Below are positions 1 to 6,960 of a stretch of DNA of 9,685 nt, in pieces. This DNA comes from Desulfohalobiaceae bacterium (GTDB lineage: Bacteria > Desulfobacterota > Desulfovibrionia > Desulfovibrionales > Desulfothermaceae), in the NCBI GenBank assembly GCA_021737525.1, contig JAIPDU010000045.1, forward strand, positions 1 to 9,685, in the 5' to 3' direction. Position 1 is the first letter of the stretch, and each line of letters begins with the position of its first letter. The position numbers and the translations under genes are program-made. Below the pieces are notes generated by a model. It made no database searches and was not told where the DNA came from. It saw only the letters and a list, made by a program, of their open reading frames with translations.

Positions 1-596
1 TGCCCCTGTCCATGCTCGGCGAGCCCGAATCCGCGGCGGAAGTGGCCGCCCACAACCTCGCCGCACTGGATCCTGCGGAGTACGACTATATCCTGGTCTT
101 CTGCGCCTCCTGCGGCTCGCACCTCAAGGACTATCCCGATCTGCTGGGAAGCGGGTCGGCAATCGGGGCCAAGGCCGGACAGCTTGCGGACAAGCTCATG
201 GACTTTTCCTCCTTTCTGGAGGACGTCCTGGATTATCAACCGGATAGGACGAAGCAGGCCAGGACGGCCTACCACGCTCCATGCCACCTCTGCCGGGGCA
301 TGGGGGTCAGGGAAGCCCCCCGCCGGCTGCTGCGCAAGGCTGATCTGGACTACGTCCCCAACCAGGAGGAGGAGACCTGTTGCGGCCTGGGCGGGACCTA
401 CTCCGTGAAATTCCCGGAGGTCTCACAGGAGATCATCGACAACAAGCTGGCGATATGGCGAGAGAGCAATGTGGAACAAGTGGTCACGGACTGTCCCGGA
501 TGCATTCTCCAGATGCGTGGATCGGCGAAGAAACGGGGCGATTCCTTCCGGGTTCTCCACACCGCGGAAGTCATTGGCGAAAAGAAGGAGAAATAG
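1..596 (+). CDS. Lactate/glycolate oxidoreductase Fe-S subunit, CCG domains (5' partial)
   Basis: The reading frame is open to the left edge (codons from position 3), so the ATG at 12 is internal and the N-terminus lies outside. The visible part holds the end of one cysteine-rich CCG domain (CASCGSHLKDY, about 99-131) and a complete second one: HAPCHLCRGMGV, then CCGLGGTYSV, then CPGCILQM. This CX(n)CCGX(m)CXXC pattern binds an Fe-S cluster in GlcF, LldF, LutA and HdrB proteins. In GlcF/LldF-type partners the subunit takes electrons from a flavin 2-hydroxyacid dehydrogenase. Its position just upstream of pyruvate oxidoreductase supports lactate oxidation to pyruvate; the D. vulgaris lactate cluster contains a similar protein. 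The missing N-terminal half would show whether it carries a 2x[4Fe-4S] ferredoxin domain (GlcF/LldF type) or is a short LutA type. The family is secure; the substrate is inferred from context. Confidence 0.85.
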   Translation, partial: PLSMLGEPESAAEVAAHNLAALDPAEYDYILVFCASCGSHLKDYPDLLGSGSAIGAKAGQLADKLMDFSSFLEDVLDYQPDRTKQARTAYHAPCHLCRGMGVREAPRRLLRKADLDYVPNQEEETCCGLGGTYSVKFPEVSQEIIDNKLAIWRESNVEQVVTDCPGCILQMRGSAKKRGDSFRVLHTAEVIGEKKEK

Positions 597-620
597 CGCT
601 CTCCGGTTTGTATCCGGGCG

Positions 621-649
621 TTGACCTCGTGATTGTCGACTATTACAGT
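621..649 (+). promoter_or_regulatory. Candidate sigma70-type promoter for por
   Basis: In the 141-bp gap before por there is TTGACC (621-626, 5 of 6 to the -35 consensus), then exactly 17 bp, then TACAGT (644-649, 4 of 6 to the -10). It would leave an untranslated leader of roughly 80 nt. The rest of the gap shows only a short palindrome, TGAGCTCA (662-669), and no clear terminator after the upstream gene, so read-through from the Fe-S gene is also possible. The match is by eye only. Confidence 0.35.
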
Positions 650-725
650 GTGCGAATTGCTTGAGCTCATTCAGGTAGGGAAACCGGCTCTAATAAGGAC
701 AGAGTGGAGATCAACAAATCAGTCC

Positions 726-730
726 AGGAG
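726..730 (+). promoter_or_regulatory. Ribosome binding site that sets the por start
   Basis: AGGAG lies 7 nt before the ATG at 738. An in-frame ATG at 633 would add 35 residues, but that stretch has no good ribosome binding site, overlaps the promoter candidate and does not look like the family. With the start at 738, the active-site Thr, Glu and Arg fall at residues 31, 64 and 114, the numbering I recall for the D. africanus enzyme. Confidence 0.8.
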
Positions 731-737
731 AAGAAGC

Positions 738-3700
738 ATGGCAAAAAAAACCCAGACAATTGACGGGAATACAGCTGCCGCGCATGTCGCCTACGCCCTG
801 AGCGACACCGCGGCGATCTACCCCATCACCCCATCCTCCCCCATGGGCGAGGAGGCGGACGAGTGGTCCGCGCAAGGTCGAGAGAACATCTTCGGACAGA
901 AGGTATCCATCCGCGAGATGCAGTCCGAGGCCGGTGCCGCCTCGGCAGCGCACGGGGCCCTGGCCGCTGGAGCCCTGACCAGCACCTACACCGCATCCCA
1001 GGGCCTTTTGCTCATGATCCCCAACATGTACAAGATGGCTGGCGAGCTCCTGCCGGCTGTCTTTCACGTCACCGCGCGGGCGGTGGCCACCCACGCCCTG
1101 TCCATCTTCGGGGACCACTCCGACGTGATGGCTGTGCGCCAAACCGGATTCGCCCTGCTGGCCTCGAACTCGGTGCAGGAGGTCATGGACCTGGCCCTGG
1201 TGGCCCATCTGAGCGCCCTTGATTCCAGCATCCCCTTTGTGCACTTCTTCGACGGCTTCCGCACCTCCCACGAGGTGCAGAAGGTGGAGATGATCGACTA
1301 CGAGGATATCGCCAAGGTAGTGGACCAGGACAGCATCGACGCCTTCCGCGCCAGGGCCATGAGTCCGGAGAATCCCCACATTCGGGGGACAAACCAGAAT
1401 CCGGACATCTTCTTCCAGAACCGGGAGGCCTGCAACCCCTTCTACGACGATCTGCCCGGCATCGTCGAGGACAGCATGGACAAGGTGGCTCGGATCACCG
1501 GCCGCCGCTACAACCTCTTCGACTATGTGGGCCATCCCGAGGCGGAGCGGGTGATCGTGGCCATGGGGTCCGGGTGCGAGACCATCGAGGAGGTGGTCAA
1601 CCATCTCTCGGACAAGGGAGAAAGGGTGGGCCTGATCAAGGTCCGGCTCTATCGGCCCTTTGTGGCCCGGGCCTTCCTGGCCGCCCTCCCGGCCACTGTC
1701 AGCTCCATCACCGTCCTGGACCGGACCAAGGAACCGGGCTCCCTGGGCGATCCGCTCTTCCAGGACGTGTGCACCGTGTTCCAGGAAAGGGATCAGACCC
1801 CGGAGATCCTGGCCGGCCGCTACGGCCTGGGCTCCAAGGAGTTCTCCCCGGCCATGGTCAAGGCGATCTATGAGAACATGACCAAGGCCGGTCCCAAGCA
1901 CCACTTCACCGTGGGCATCACCGACGATGTGACCCGCAGCTCCCTGCCCCCATCCGCGGACATGCCGGACACCACGCCCGAGGGCACGGTGCAGTGCAAG
2001 TTCTGGGGCCTGGGCTCGGACGGCACCGTGGGCGCGAACAAAAGCGCCATCAAGATCATCGGCGACAACACGGACATGTACGCCCAGGGCTATTTCTCCT
2101 ACGACGCCAAGAAGTCCGGCGGGTACACCATCTCCCATCTGCGCTTCGGCAAGCACCCCATCCAGTCCACCTACCTGGTTTCCGCCGCGGATTACGTGGC
2201 CTGCCATCAGCCGGCGTACGTAAACCAGTACGACGTCCTGGAAGGGATCAAGGAGGGGGGCACCTTCCTGTTGAACTCGCCCTGGTCCAGCGTGGAGGAG
2301 ATGGAGGAACACCTGCCCGCCTCCATGCGCCGGACCATCGCTCGCAAGAACATCGCCTTCTACACCATCGACGCCGTGCGCATCGCCTCAGACGTGGGAC
2401 TGGGCGGCCGGATCAACATGATCATGCAGACCTGCTTCTTCCGCCTGTCCCAGGTGCTGCCCTTCGAGCAGGCCATGGACCTGCTCAAGGACTCCATCCG
2501 CAAGGCCTACGGCAAGAAGGGCGAAGACATCGTGAACATGAACATCCAGGCCGTGGACAAGACCGTGGAGAACCTGATCCGGGTCGATTACCCCGAGTCC
2601 TGGGCCGAGACAGAGGCGGGCGCCGGAGTCGCGGACAAGGAGGAGCCCGATTTCGTGCAAAACGTCATGCGGCCCATTCTGCGCCTCAAGGGGGACGAGC
2701 TCCCGGTGAGCGTCTTCGAGCCGGACGGGGTCTTCCCCGTGGGCACCAGCAAGTTCGAGAAGCGGGGCGTGGCCATCAATGTCCCGGAGTGGGTGCCGGA
2801 GAACTGCATCCAGTGCAATCAGTGCGCTTTCGTCTGTCCCCATGCGGCGATCAAGCCAATCCTGGTCACCGAGGAGGAGAAGGCCGCGGCGCCCAAGGAC
2901 TTCGCCACCATCGACGCCAAGGGCAAGGGTCTCGAGGACTACGCCTTCCGCATCCAGGTCAGCCCCCTGGACTGTCAGGGCTGCGGCAACTGCGCCGACA
3001 TCTGCCCCTCCAAGGAGAAGGCCCTGGTTATGAAGCCGCTCTCCACCCAAACCGAAATCCAGGAATCCAACTTCGAGTTCTCCGAGTCCCTGCCCGTGCG
3101 GGACGATATCCTGCCCAAGACCACGGTCAAGGGGAGCCAGCTGCAGCAGCCCCTTCTGGAGTACTCCGGGGCCTGCGCCGGATGCGGGGAGACCCCCTAC
3201 GTCAAGGTCCTGACCCAGCTCGTGGGGGACCGGATGCACATCGGCAACGTCACCGGATGCAGCTCCATTTGGGGCGGCACCGCCCCCACCGGACCCTATT
3301 GCCCCAACAAGGAGGGCAACGGGCCCACCTGGGCCAATCCCCTGTTCGAGGACGGGGCGGAATTCTCCTACGGTATGCTCATGGCCATTAAGCAGCGGCG
3401 GCAGAAGCTGGCCGATCTCATGCGCGAAGCCATGGAGCGCGACGTCCCGCGGGAGCTCAAGGAAGCCATGCAGGGCTGGCTGGACAACATGAACGACGGC
3501 GAGGCCTCCAAGACCCATGCCGAACAGGTGCGGCGCGCCCTGCTCCAGGCGGATCCCGATCCGGTGCTGGAGGAGATCTGGAAGCTGGAGGACATGCTGG
3601 TCAAGAAATCCGTCTGGGCCTTCGGCGGGGACGGCTGGGCCTATGACATCGGGTACGGCGGCCTGGACCACGTCCTGGCCTCCGGCGAGGACATCAACGT

Positions 3701-4403
3701 CCTGGTCATGGACACCGAGGTCTACTCCAACACCGGAGGGCAGTCCTCCAAGGCCACGCCTCTGGGGTCCATCGCCAAGTTCGCCGCCTCGGGCAAGCCC
3801 ACGGGCAAGAAGGACATGGGCCGGATATTCATGACCTACGGCTACGTCTACGTCGCCTCCGTGTCCATGGGCGCGAACAAGAACCAGATGCTCAAGGCCT
3901 TCACCGAGGCGGAGCAATATCCCGGTCCCTCCATCATCATGGCTTACGCCCCCTGCATCAACCAGGGTATCCTCAAGGGCATGGGCAAGAGCCAGGAGGA
4001 GGAGAAGCTCGCGGTCCAGAGCGGGTACTGGCCCCTGTATCGCTACAATCCCCTGCTGGCCAAGGAGGGCAAGAATCCCCTGACCCTGGACTCCAAGGCC
4101 CCGGATGGCAGCCTCCAGGAATTCCTCTCCGGAGAGAACCGCTACCGTCAGCTGGAGCGAAGCGCCCCCGAGGTCTCGCAAAAGCTGCGGGCCCAGCTGG
4201 AGCAGGATGTCTGGCAGCGCTACGAGATCCTGCGCCGCTTGGCGGAAGAGCCGCCCATCGACGTCACCGCTTTGGGGAAGAGCGGGAAGGCGGAAGGCGA
4301 ATCCGGACAGGAGGCGGACCACTGCGAGGTCAAGGACGTGGCTGAGCACGCCCGCCCCGATTCCGGGGAGGCCTGCAACGACGACCGCGGGGCCACGGAC
4401 TAG
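738..4403 (+). CDS. por: Pyruvate:ferredoxin (flavodoxin) oxidoreductase, single chain
   Basis: This 1221-aa cytoplasmic enzyme oxidises pyruvate with CoA to acetyl-CoA and CO2, reducing ferredoxin or flavodoxin. Substrate and thiamine-site residues lie at the N-terminus: T31 in YPITPSSPMGE, E64 in REMQSEAG, R114. The gamma-type and EKR regions follow. Two [4Fe-4S] motifs come next: C690/693/696/700 (CIQCNQCAFVCP) and C746/749/752/756 (CQGCGNCADICP). The proximal cluster uses C813, C816, C841 and C1073. The thiamine diphosphate/Mg site is GGDGWAYDIG (D965) with T993, V995 and N998. A C-terminal extension of about 50 residues carries C1196 and C1213, spaced as in the D. africanus pair (C1195-C1212) that forms a protective disulfide. 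No key residue is missing. It sits between a lactate-oxidation gene and an acetyl-CoA-using ligase, as expected for lactate fermentation or sulfate respiration. The large reverse-strand frames opposite it are not genes. Confidence 0.97.
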   Translation: MAKKTQTIDGNTAAAHVAYALSDTAAIYPITPSSPMGEEADEWSAQGRENIFGQKVSIREMQSEAGAASAAHGALAAGALTSTYTASQGLLLMIPNMYKMAGELLPAVFHVTARAVATHALSIFGDHSDVMAVRQTGFALLASNSVQEVMDLALVAHLSALDSSIPFVHFFDGFRTSHEVQKVEMIDYEDIAKVVDQDSIDAFRARAMSPENPHIRGTNQNPDIFFQNREACNPFYDDLPGIVEDSMDKVARITGRRYNLFDYVGHPEAERVIVAMGSGCETIEEVVNHLSDKGERVGLIKVRLYRPFVARAFLAALPATVSSITVLDRTKEPGSLGDPLFQDVCTVFQERDQTPEILAGRYGLGSKEFSPAMVKAIYENMTKAGPKHHFTVGITDDVTRSSLPPSADMPDTTPEGTVQCKFWGLGSDGTVGANKSAIKIIGDNTDMYAQGYFSYDAKKSGGYTISHLRFGKHPIQSTYLVSAADYVACHQPAYVNQYDVLEGIKEGGTFLLNSPWSSVEEMEEHLPASMRRTIARKNIAFYTIDAVRIASDVGLGGRINMIMQTCFFRLSQVLPFEQAMDLLKDSIRKAYGKKGEDIVNMNIQAVDKTVENLIRVDYPESWAETEAGAGVADKEEPDFVQNVMRPILRLKGDELPVSVFEPDGVFPVGTSKFEKRGVAINVPEWVPENCIQCNQCAFVCPHAAIKPILVTEEEKAAAPKDFATIDAKGKGLEDYAFRIQVSPLDCQGCGNCADICPSKEKALVMKPLSTQTEIQESNFEFSESLPVRDDILPKTTVKGSQLQQPLLEYSGACAGCGETPYVKVLTQLVGDRMHIGNVTGCSSIWGGTAPTGPYCPNKEGNGPTWANPLFEDGAEFSYGMLMAIKQRRQKLADLMREAMERDVPRELKEAMQGWLDNMNDGEASKTHAEQVRRALLQADPDPVLEEIWKLEDMLVKKSVWAFGGDGWAYDIGYGGLDHVLASGEDINVLVMDTEVYSNTGGQSSKATPLGSIAKFAASGKPTGKKDMGRIFMTYGYVYVASVSMGANKNQMLKAFTEAEQYPGPSIIMAYAPCINQGILKGMGKSQEEEKLAVQSGYWPLYRYNPLLAKEGKNPLTLDSKAPDGSLQEFLSGENRYRQLERSAPEVSQKLRAQLEQDVWQRYEILRRLAEEPPIDVTALGKSGKAEGESGQEADHCEVKDVAEHARPDSGEACNDDRGATD

Positions 4404-4411
4404 CCTTAGTG

Positions 4412-4447
4412 CCGCGCTCCGAGGCGGCTCCGAGTCCGCAAGCGCGG
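4412..4447 (+). other. GC-rich hairpin in the por 3' untranslated region
   Basis: CCGCGCT (4412-4418) is complementary to AGCGCGG (4441-4447). An inner pair, GCGG (4424-4427) with CCGC (4436-4439), can stack inside it. The octamer GCTCCGAG occurs twice, 11 bp apart (4416 and 4427). There is no T-run after it, so it is not a terminator itself. It could stabilise the por 3' end or be incidental. Confidence 0.3.
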
Positions 4448-4470
4448 AGCTTGCCCTCAAACCCATTCCC

Positions 4471-4507
4471 AAGGGGGGCCTGGAACCAGGCTCCCCTTTC
4501 TCCTTTT
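4471..4507 (+). terminator. Intrinsic terminator of por
   Basis: The arm AAGGGGGGCCTGG (4471-4483) pairs with CCAGGCTCCCCTT (4486-4498) along 13 positions with a single G-T wobble; the innermost pair probably opens to give a four-base loop. A T-rich tract (TTTCTCCTTTT) overlaps and follows the right arm. It lies 68 bp after the por stop and 130 bp before the next start. The downstream ligase therefore probably has its own promoter or depends on read-through. Confidence 0.85.
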
Positions 4508-4637
4508 GGATTCGATGAATCGCCGTTCACCGCCTCATCTCTTCGTCCGCTAACAACCGAAAGCCTGCCTGCACGCTACTTGGCAGCATCGATCGCCGGA
4601 AGGACAATCTCAAAAGGGGTTCTCAAGGACACTCAGC

Positions 4638-6758
4638 ATGGACATGCACGCATTTTTCCATCCCCAACACATAGCAGTCATCGGGGCCTCCGCCAATCCG
4701 GCCAAGATCGGGCACAGCGTGCTCTCCAACCTGATCCAGGCCGGATACGAGGGAGCGATCTATCCCGTGAATCCCAAGGAAACCCAAATCCTGGGCCATC
4801 CGGTAACCCACAACATCGCCGATCTTCCCCGGGGCTTGGACATGGCCGTCCTCACCGTCCCCAGGGATCCCGTCCTGCCCGCGGTGCGCCAGCTGGCCGA
4901 GCTGGGGACCAAGGCGGTGGTGATTATCACCGCCGGCTTCAAGGAAGTGGGCCGCGAAGGGTTCCATATGGAACAGGAAATCAAGGAGATCGCGGAGGAA
5001 AACGACATCGCCCTGCTGGGGCCCAATTGCCTGGGCCTGATCAACTCCGGGGCGGGCGTCAACGTCACCTTCGCCGCCGGGGCCCCGGCTTCGGGCAACG
5101 TGGCCTTCTTCTCCCAATCCGGCGCACTGTGCCAGGCCATCCTGGACTGGGCCGTGGGGGAAAACATGGGCTTTTCCAAGTTCGTGAGCCTGGGGAACAA
5201 GGCGGTGATCAACGAGTCCCACATGCTGGACTACCTGGGCGACGACCCGGACACGGACGTGGTGCTTGGCTATATCGAGAACGTGAGCCGGGGCCAGGAG
5301 TTCCTTCGCAAGGCCAGGGCCATGTCCCGCAAAAAACCGGTGCTCATGATCAAGTCCGGCACCTCCACCTCGGGAGCCAAGGCCGCCTCCTCCCACACCG
5401 GGGCCATCGCCGGCTCGGACCAGGCCTACGAGGCCGCCTTCCAGCAGAGTGGGATCATCCGGGTCCGGGACATCGCCTCCCTCTTCACCCTGGCCCAGGC
5501 CTTCTCCTGCCAGCCCCTGCCCCAGGGCCCCAACCTGGCCGTGGTGACCAACTCCGGCGGACCGGGAATCATGACCGCGGACGCCTGCGAGCGCTCAAAG
5601 CTGCACATGGCCAGGCTGAGTCAGGAAACCATCGAAGGGATGCAGGAGTTCCTGCCCTCCTTCGCCTCGCTGCACAATCCCGTGGACATTATCGGGGACG
5701 CGGACGCGGAGCGGTACAGGCTGACCTCGGAGGCGGTGCTCCGGGATCAGAACGTGAACGCCCTTCTAATCCTTCTGACCCCCACTGCGACTGTAGTTTC
5801 GCAATTGGACCAGGTCGCGGAAAACATCATCCACCTCGCCAACCAGTCGGAGAAACCCGTTTTCGTCTGCCTCATGGGCAAGCACTCCATCGCCGCCGCG
5901 CAACAGAAACTGGTCCAGGCGGGAATTCCCTGCTACAACTTTCCCGAGCCGGTGATTCAGAGCCTGGAGGCGATGTACTCCTACCAGCAATGGCGGAACA
6001 GGCCTGAAGAGCATGTGGAAGAGATCCGGACCGACCGGGAGCGAGCCGAGGAAATCGTCAACGGCTTCCGCTCGCGCCTGTCCCCCGGCCGGAGCGTGGA
6101 AATCGTGGAATACCAGGCCCAGGAGCTGCTTCGGGCCTACGACCTTCCCGCCGCCGCGACATCCATAGCCACCACCAGCGCCGAGGCGGCCCAGGCCGCG
6201 GAAAAAATCGGCTATCCGGTTGTGCTCAAGGTGGCTTCCCCGGATATCTCGCACAAGAGCGACGTGGGCGGCGTCCGGGTCAACCTGGAGTCACCGGAGC
6301 AGGTCAAGCAGGCCTTTCTGGAGATCACCTCCCAGGCCAAGTATCACGAGCCCCAGGCCTACATCCACGGCTGCCTGATCCAGGAAATGGCCCCTGGGGG
6401 CATGCGGGAGATCATTGTCGGGTTCAACCGGGACGATCAGTTCGGTCCCCTGCTCATGTTCGGCCTGGGAGGCATCCACGTGGAGGTGCTCAAGGACATC
6501 TCCTTCAAGCTGGCCCCCATATCCCGAAGCCAGGCAGCGGATATGATCCGCAGCATCAAGTCCTACATGCTGCTCAAGGGCATCCGCGGTGAAACCGGGG
6601 TCAAGATCAGGGCCATCGAGGACATCCTGGTCCGGGTTTCCCAGCTGGCCACGGACTTCCCGGACATCGTGGAAGCGGACCTCAACCCTGTTTTGGTGAA
6701 TGATGAACGGGCGATTGTGGCGGATGTGCGCCTCACCCTGCACATGCCCCATACCTAG
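4638..6758 (+). CDS. acd: ADP-forming acetate--CoA ligase (fused alpha-beta)
   Basis: This 706-aa enzyme converts acetyl-CoA, ADP and phosphate to acetate, CoA and ATP in one step. Residues 1 to about 450 form the alpha part: a CoA-binding Rossmann domain (IAVIGASANPAKIGHSV), the SQSG phosphate loop (S159-G162), E214, and the catalytic H253 in SSHTGAIAGSD that carries the phosphate. From about residue 487 comes the beta part, an ATP-grasp domain with SPDISHKSDVGGV (H539, the second phosphate-relay histidine), FGPLLMFGLGG, and EADLNPVLV near the end. No GNAT domain follows, which argues against a Pat-type protein acetyltransferase. AAGGA (4625-4629) stands 8 nt before the ATG. K624 in DISFKLAP stands where I recall an arginine in many relatives. 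Acyl substrate range (acetate versus propionate or branched acids) cannot be read from sequence; acetate is inferred from the neighbouring pyruvate oxidoreductase. I see no convincing promoter in the 234-bp gap upstream. Confidence 0.92.
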   Translation: MDMHAFFHPQHIAVIGASANPAKIGHSVLSNLIQAGYEGAIYPVNPKETQILGHPVTHNIADLPRGLDMAVLTVPRDPVLPAVRQLAELGTKAVVIITAGFKEVGREGFHMEQEIKEIAEENDIALLGPNCLGLINSGAGVNVTFAAGAPASGNVAFFSQSGALCQAILDWAVGENMGFSKFVSLGNKAVINESHMLDYLGDDPDTDVVLGYIENVSRGQEFLRKARAMSRKKPVLMIKSGTSTSGAKAASSHTGAIAGSDQAYEAAFQQSGIIRVRDIASLFTLAQAFSCQPLPQGPNLAVVTNSGGPGIMTADACERSKLHMARLSQETIEGMQEFLPSFASLHNPVDIIGDADAERYRLTSEAVLRDQNVNALLILLTPTATVVSQLDQVAENIIHLANQSEKPVFVCLMGKHSIAAAQQKLVQAGIPCYNFPEPVIQSLEAMYSYQQWRNRPEEHVEEIRTDRERAEEIVNGFRSRLSPGRSVEIVEYQAQELLRAYDLPAAATSIATTSAEAAQAAEKIGYPVVLKVASPDISHKSDVGGVRVNLESPEQVKQAFLEITSQAKYHEPQAYIHGCLIQEMAPGGMREIIVGFNRDDQFGPLLMFGLGGIHVEVLKDISFKLAPISRSQAADMIRSIKSYMLLKGIRGETGVKIRAIEDILVRVSQLATDFPDIVEADLNPVLVNDERAIVADVRLTLHMPHT

Positions 6759-6792
6759 AGGATGGGGTATATATGTCCTGGCACGGAATCAC

Positions 6793-6820
6793 GCCCGCTC
6801 CAAGCGCGGCTCGTTTTTTT
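6793..6820 (+). terminator. Intrinsic terminator after the acetate--CoA ligase gene
   Basis: GCCCGC (6793-6798) pairs with GCGCGGC (6804-6810) as six base pairs with one bulged C and a five-base loop (TCCAA). Seven Ts follow at 6814-6820. It lies 35 bp after the ligase stop and separates it from the DRTGG gene. The stem is shorter than that of the por terminator, so partial read-through is plausible. Confidence 0.65.
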
Positions 6821-6839
6821 ATGAATACGAAAATCGGGA

Positions 6840-6868
6840 CTGACAACACAAGGCACTTGTATTATTCT
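6840..6868 (+). promoter_or_regulatory. Candidate sigma70-type promoter for the DRTGG gene
   Basis: CTGACA (6840-6845, 5 of 6 to the -35) and TATTCT (6863-6868, 4 of 6 to the -10) are separated by exactly 17 bp in an AT-rich patch just after the ligase terminator. It would give a leader of about 85 nt that contains the stem-loops described at 6877-6938. Match by eye only. Confidence 0.4.
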
Positions 6869-6883
6869 GGCACGAAACCGGCC
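6868..6883 (+). promoter_or_regulatory. Possible sigma54-type -24/-12 element
   Basis: TGGCACG (6868-6874) is a perfect -24 element. The required GG (6869-6870) and GC (6881-6882) are exactly 10 bp apart. However, the two bases before GC are CG rather than TT, so the -12 half is weak. CTGGCACG also occurs at 6778-6785, but there the GG-GC spacing is wrong. Sigma54 control of lactate and acetate genes is known in Desulfovibrio, which makes the match worth keeping, but it competes with the sigma70 candidate ending at 6868. Confidence 0.25.
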
Positions 6884-6938
6884 GGTGTTCCCGGTGGGCC
6901 CGGGAAAACCCAAGGCCGGTACCAAACGCTTGAAAGCG
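6877..6938 (+). promoter_or_regulatory. Structured 5' leader of the DRTGG gene
   Basis: ACCGGCC (6877-6883) can pair with GGCCGGT (6914-6920). This helix encloses a second hairpin, GTGTTCCCGG (6885-6894) with CCGGGAAAAC (6900-6909), which has one mismatch and a five-base loop. A third small stem, CGCTT (6927-6931) with AAGCG (6934-6938), lies 12 nt before the GGAGGAGG ribosome binding site. ACCGGCCGGT (6877-6886) is also a perfect DNA palindrome that could compete with the outer helix or bind a repressor. I do not recognise a known riboswitch family. Confidence 0.4.
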
Positions 6939-6960
6939 GAAGATCCTAGAGGAGGAGGCC

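Noticed and set aside
633..737. A 35-residue N-terminal extension of por from an earlier ATG
   Set aside because: No ribosome binding site at 633, non-homologous residues, and active-site numbering plus AGGAG at 726-730 support the start at 738.
743..750. Run of eight As right after the por start as a possible slippage or phase-variation site
   Set aside because: It is simply two lysine codons plus the first base of a Thr codon in a conserved highly charged start; nothing else suggests switching.
711..2312. A 533-codon open frame on the minus strand opposite por
   Set aside because: It lies wholly against a complete, motif-rich gene, its protein is a Gly/His/Val/Leu-rich string with no recognisable domain, and long antisense frames are expected from GC-rich third positions.
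2388..4472. A 694-codon open frame on the minus strand opposite the second half of por
   Set aside because: Same reasons: mirror of a GC-rich gene, biased composition and no known domain. It also runs through the por terminator.
4569..4586. Sigma54-like match upstream of the ligase (CTGCACG, then TTGGCA)
   Set aside because: Both invariant dinucleotides are wrong: TG in place of GG at -24 and GG in place of GC at -12.
4409..6007. A 532-codon plus-strand frame beginning before the ligase gene
   Set aside because: It overlaps the ligase in another frame, its product is Gly/Arg/Pro-rich without family features, and it starts inside the por terminator region.
4638..6758. Ligase gene as a Pat-type protein lysine acetyltransferase
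   Set aside because: Those proteins share the two ligase parts but need an added GNAT domain and usually lose the catalytic histidine; here the protein ends after the ATP-grasp part and H253 is present.
6778..6794. First CTGGCACG copy after the ligase as a second sigma54 promoter
   Set aside because: GG to GC spacing is 11 rather than 10, and the site runs into the ligase terminator hairpin.
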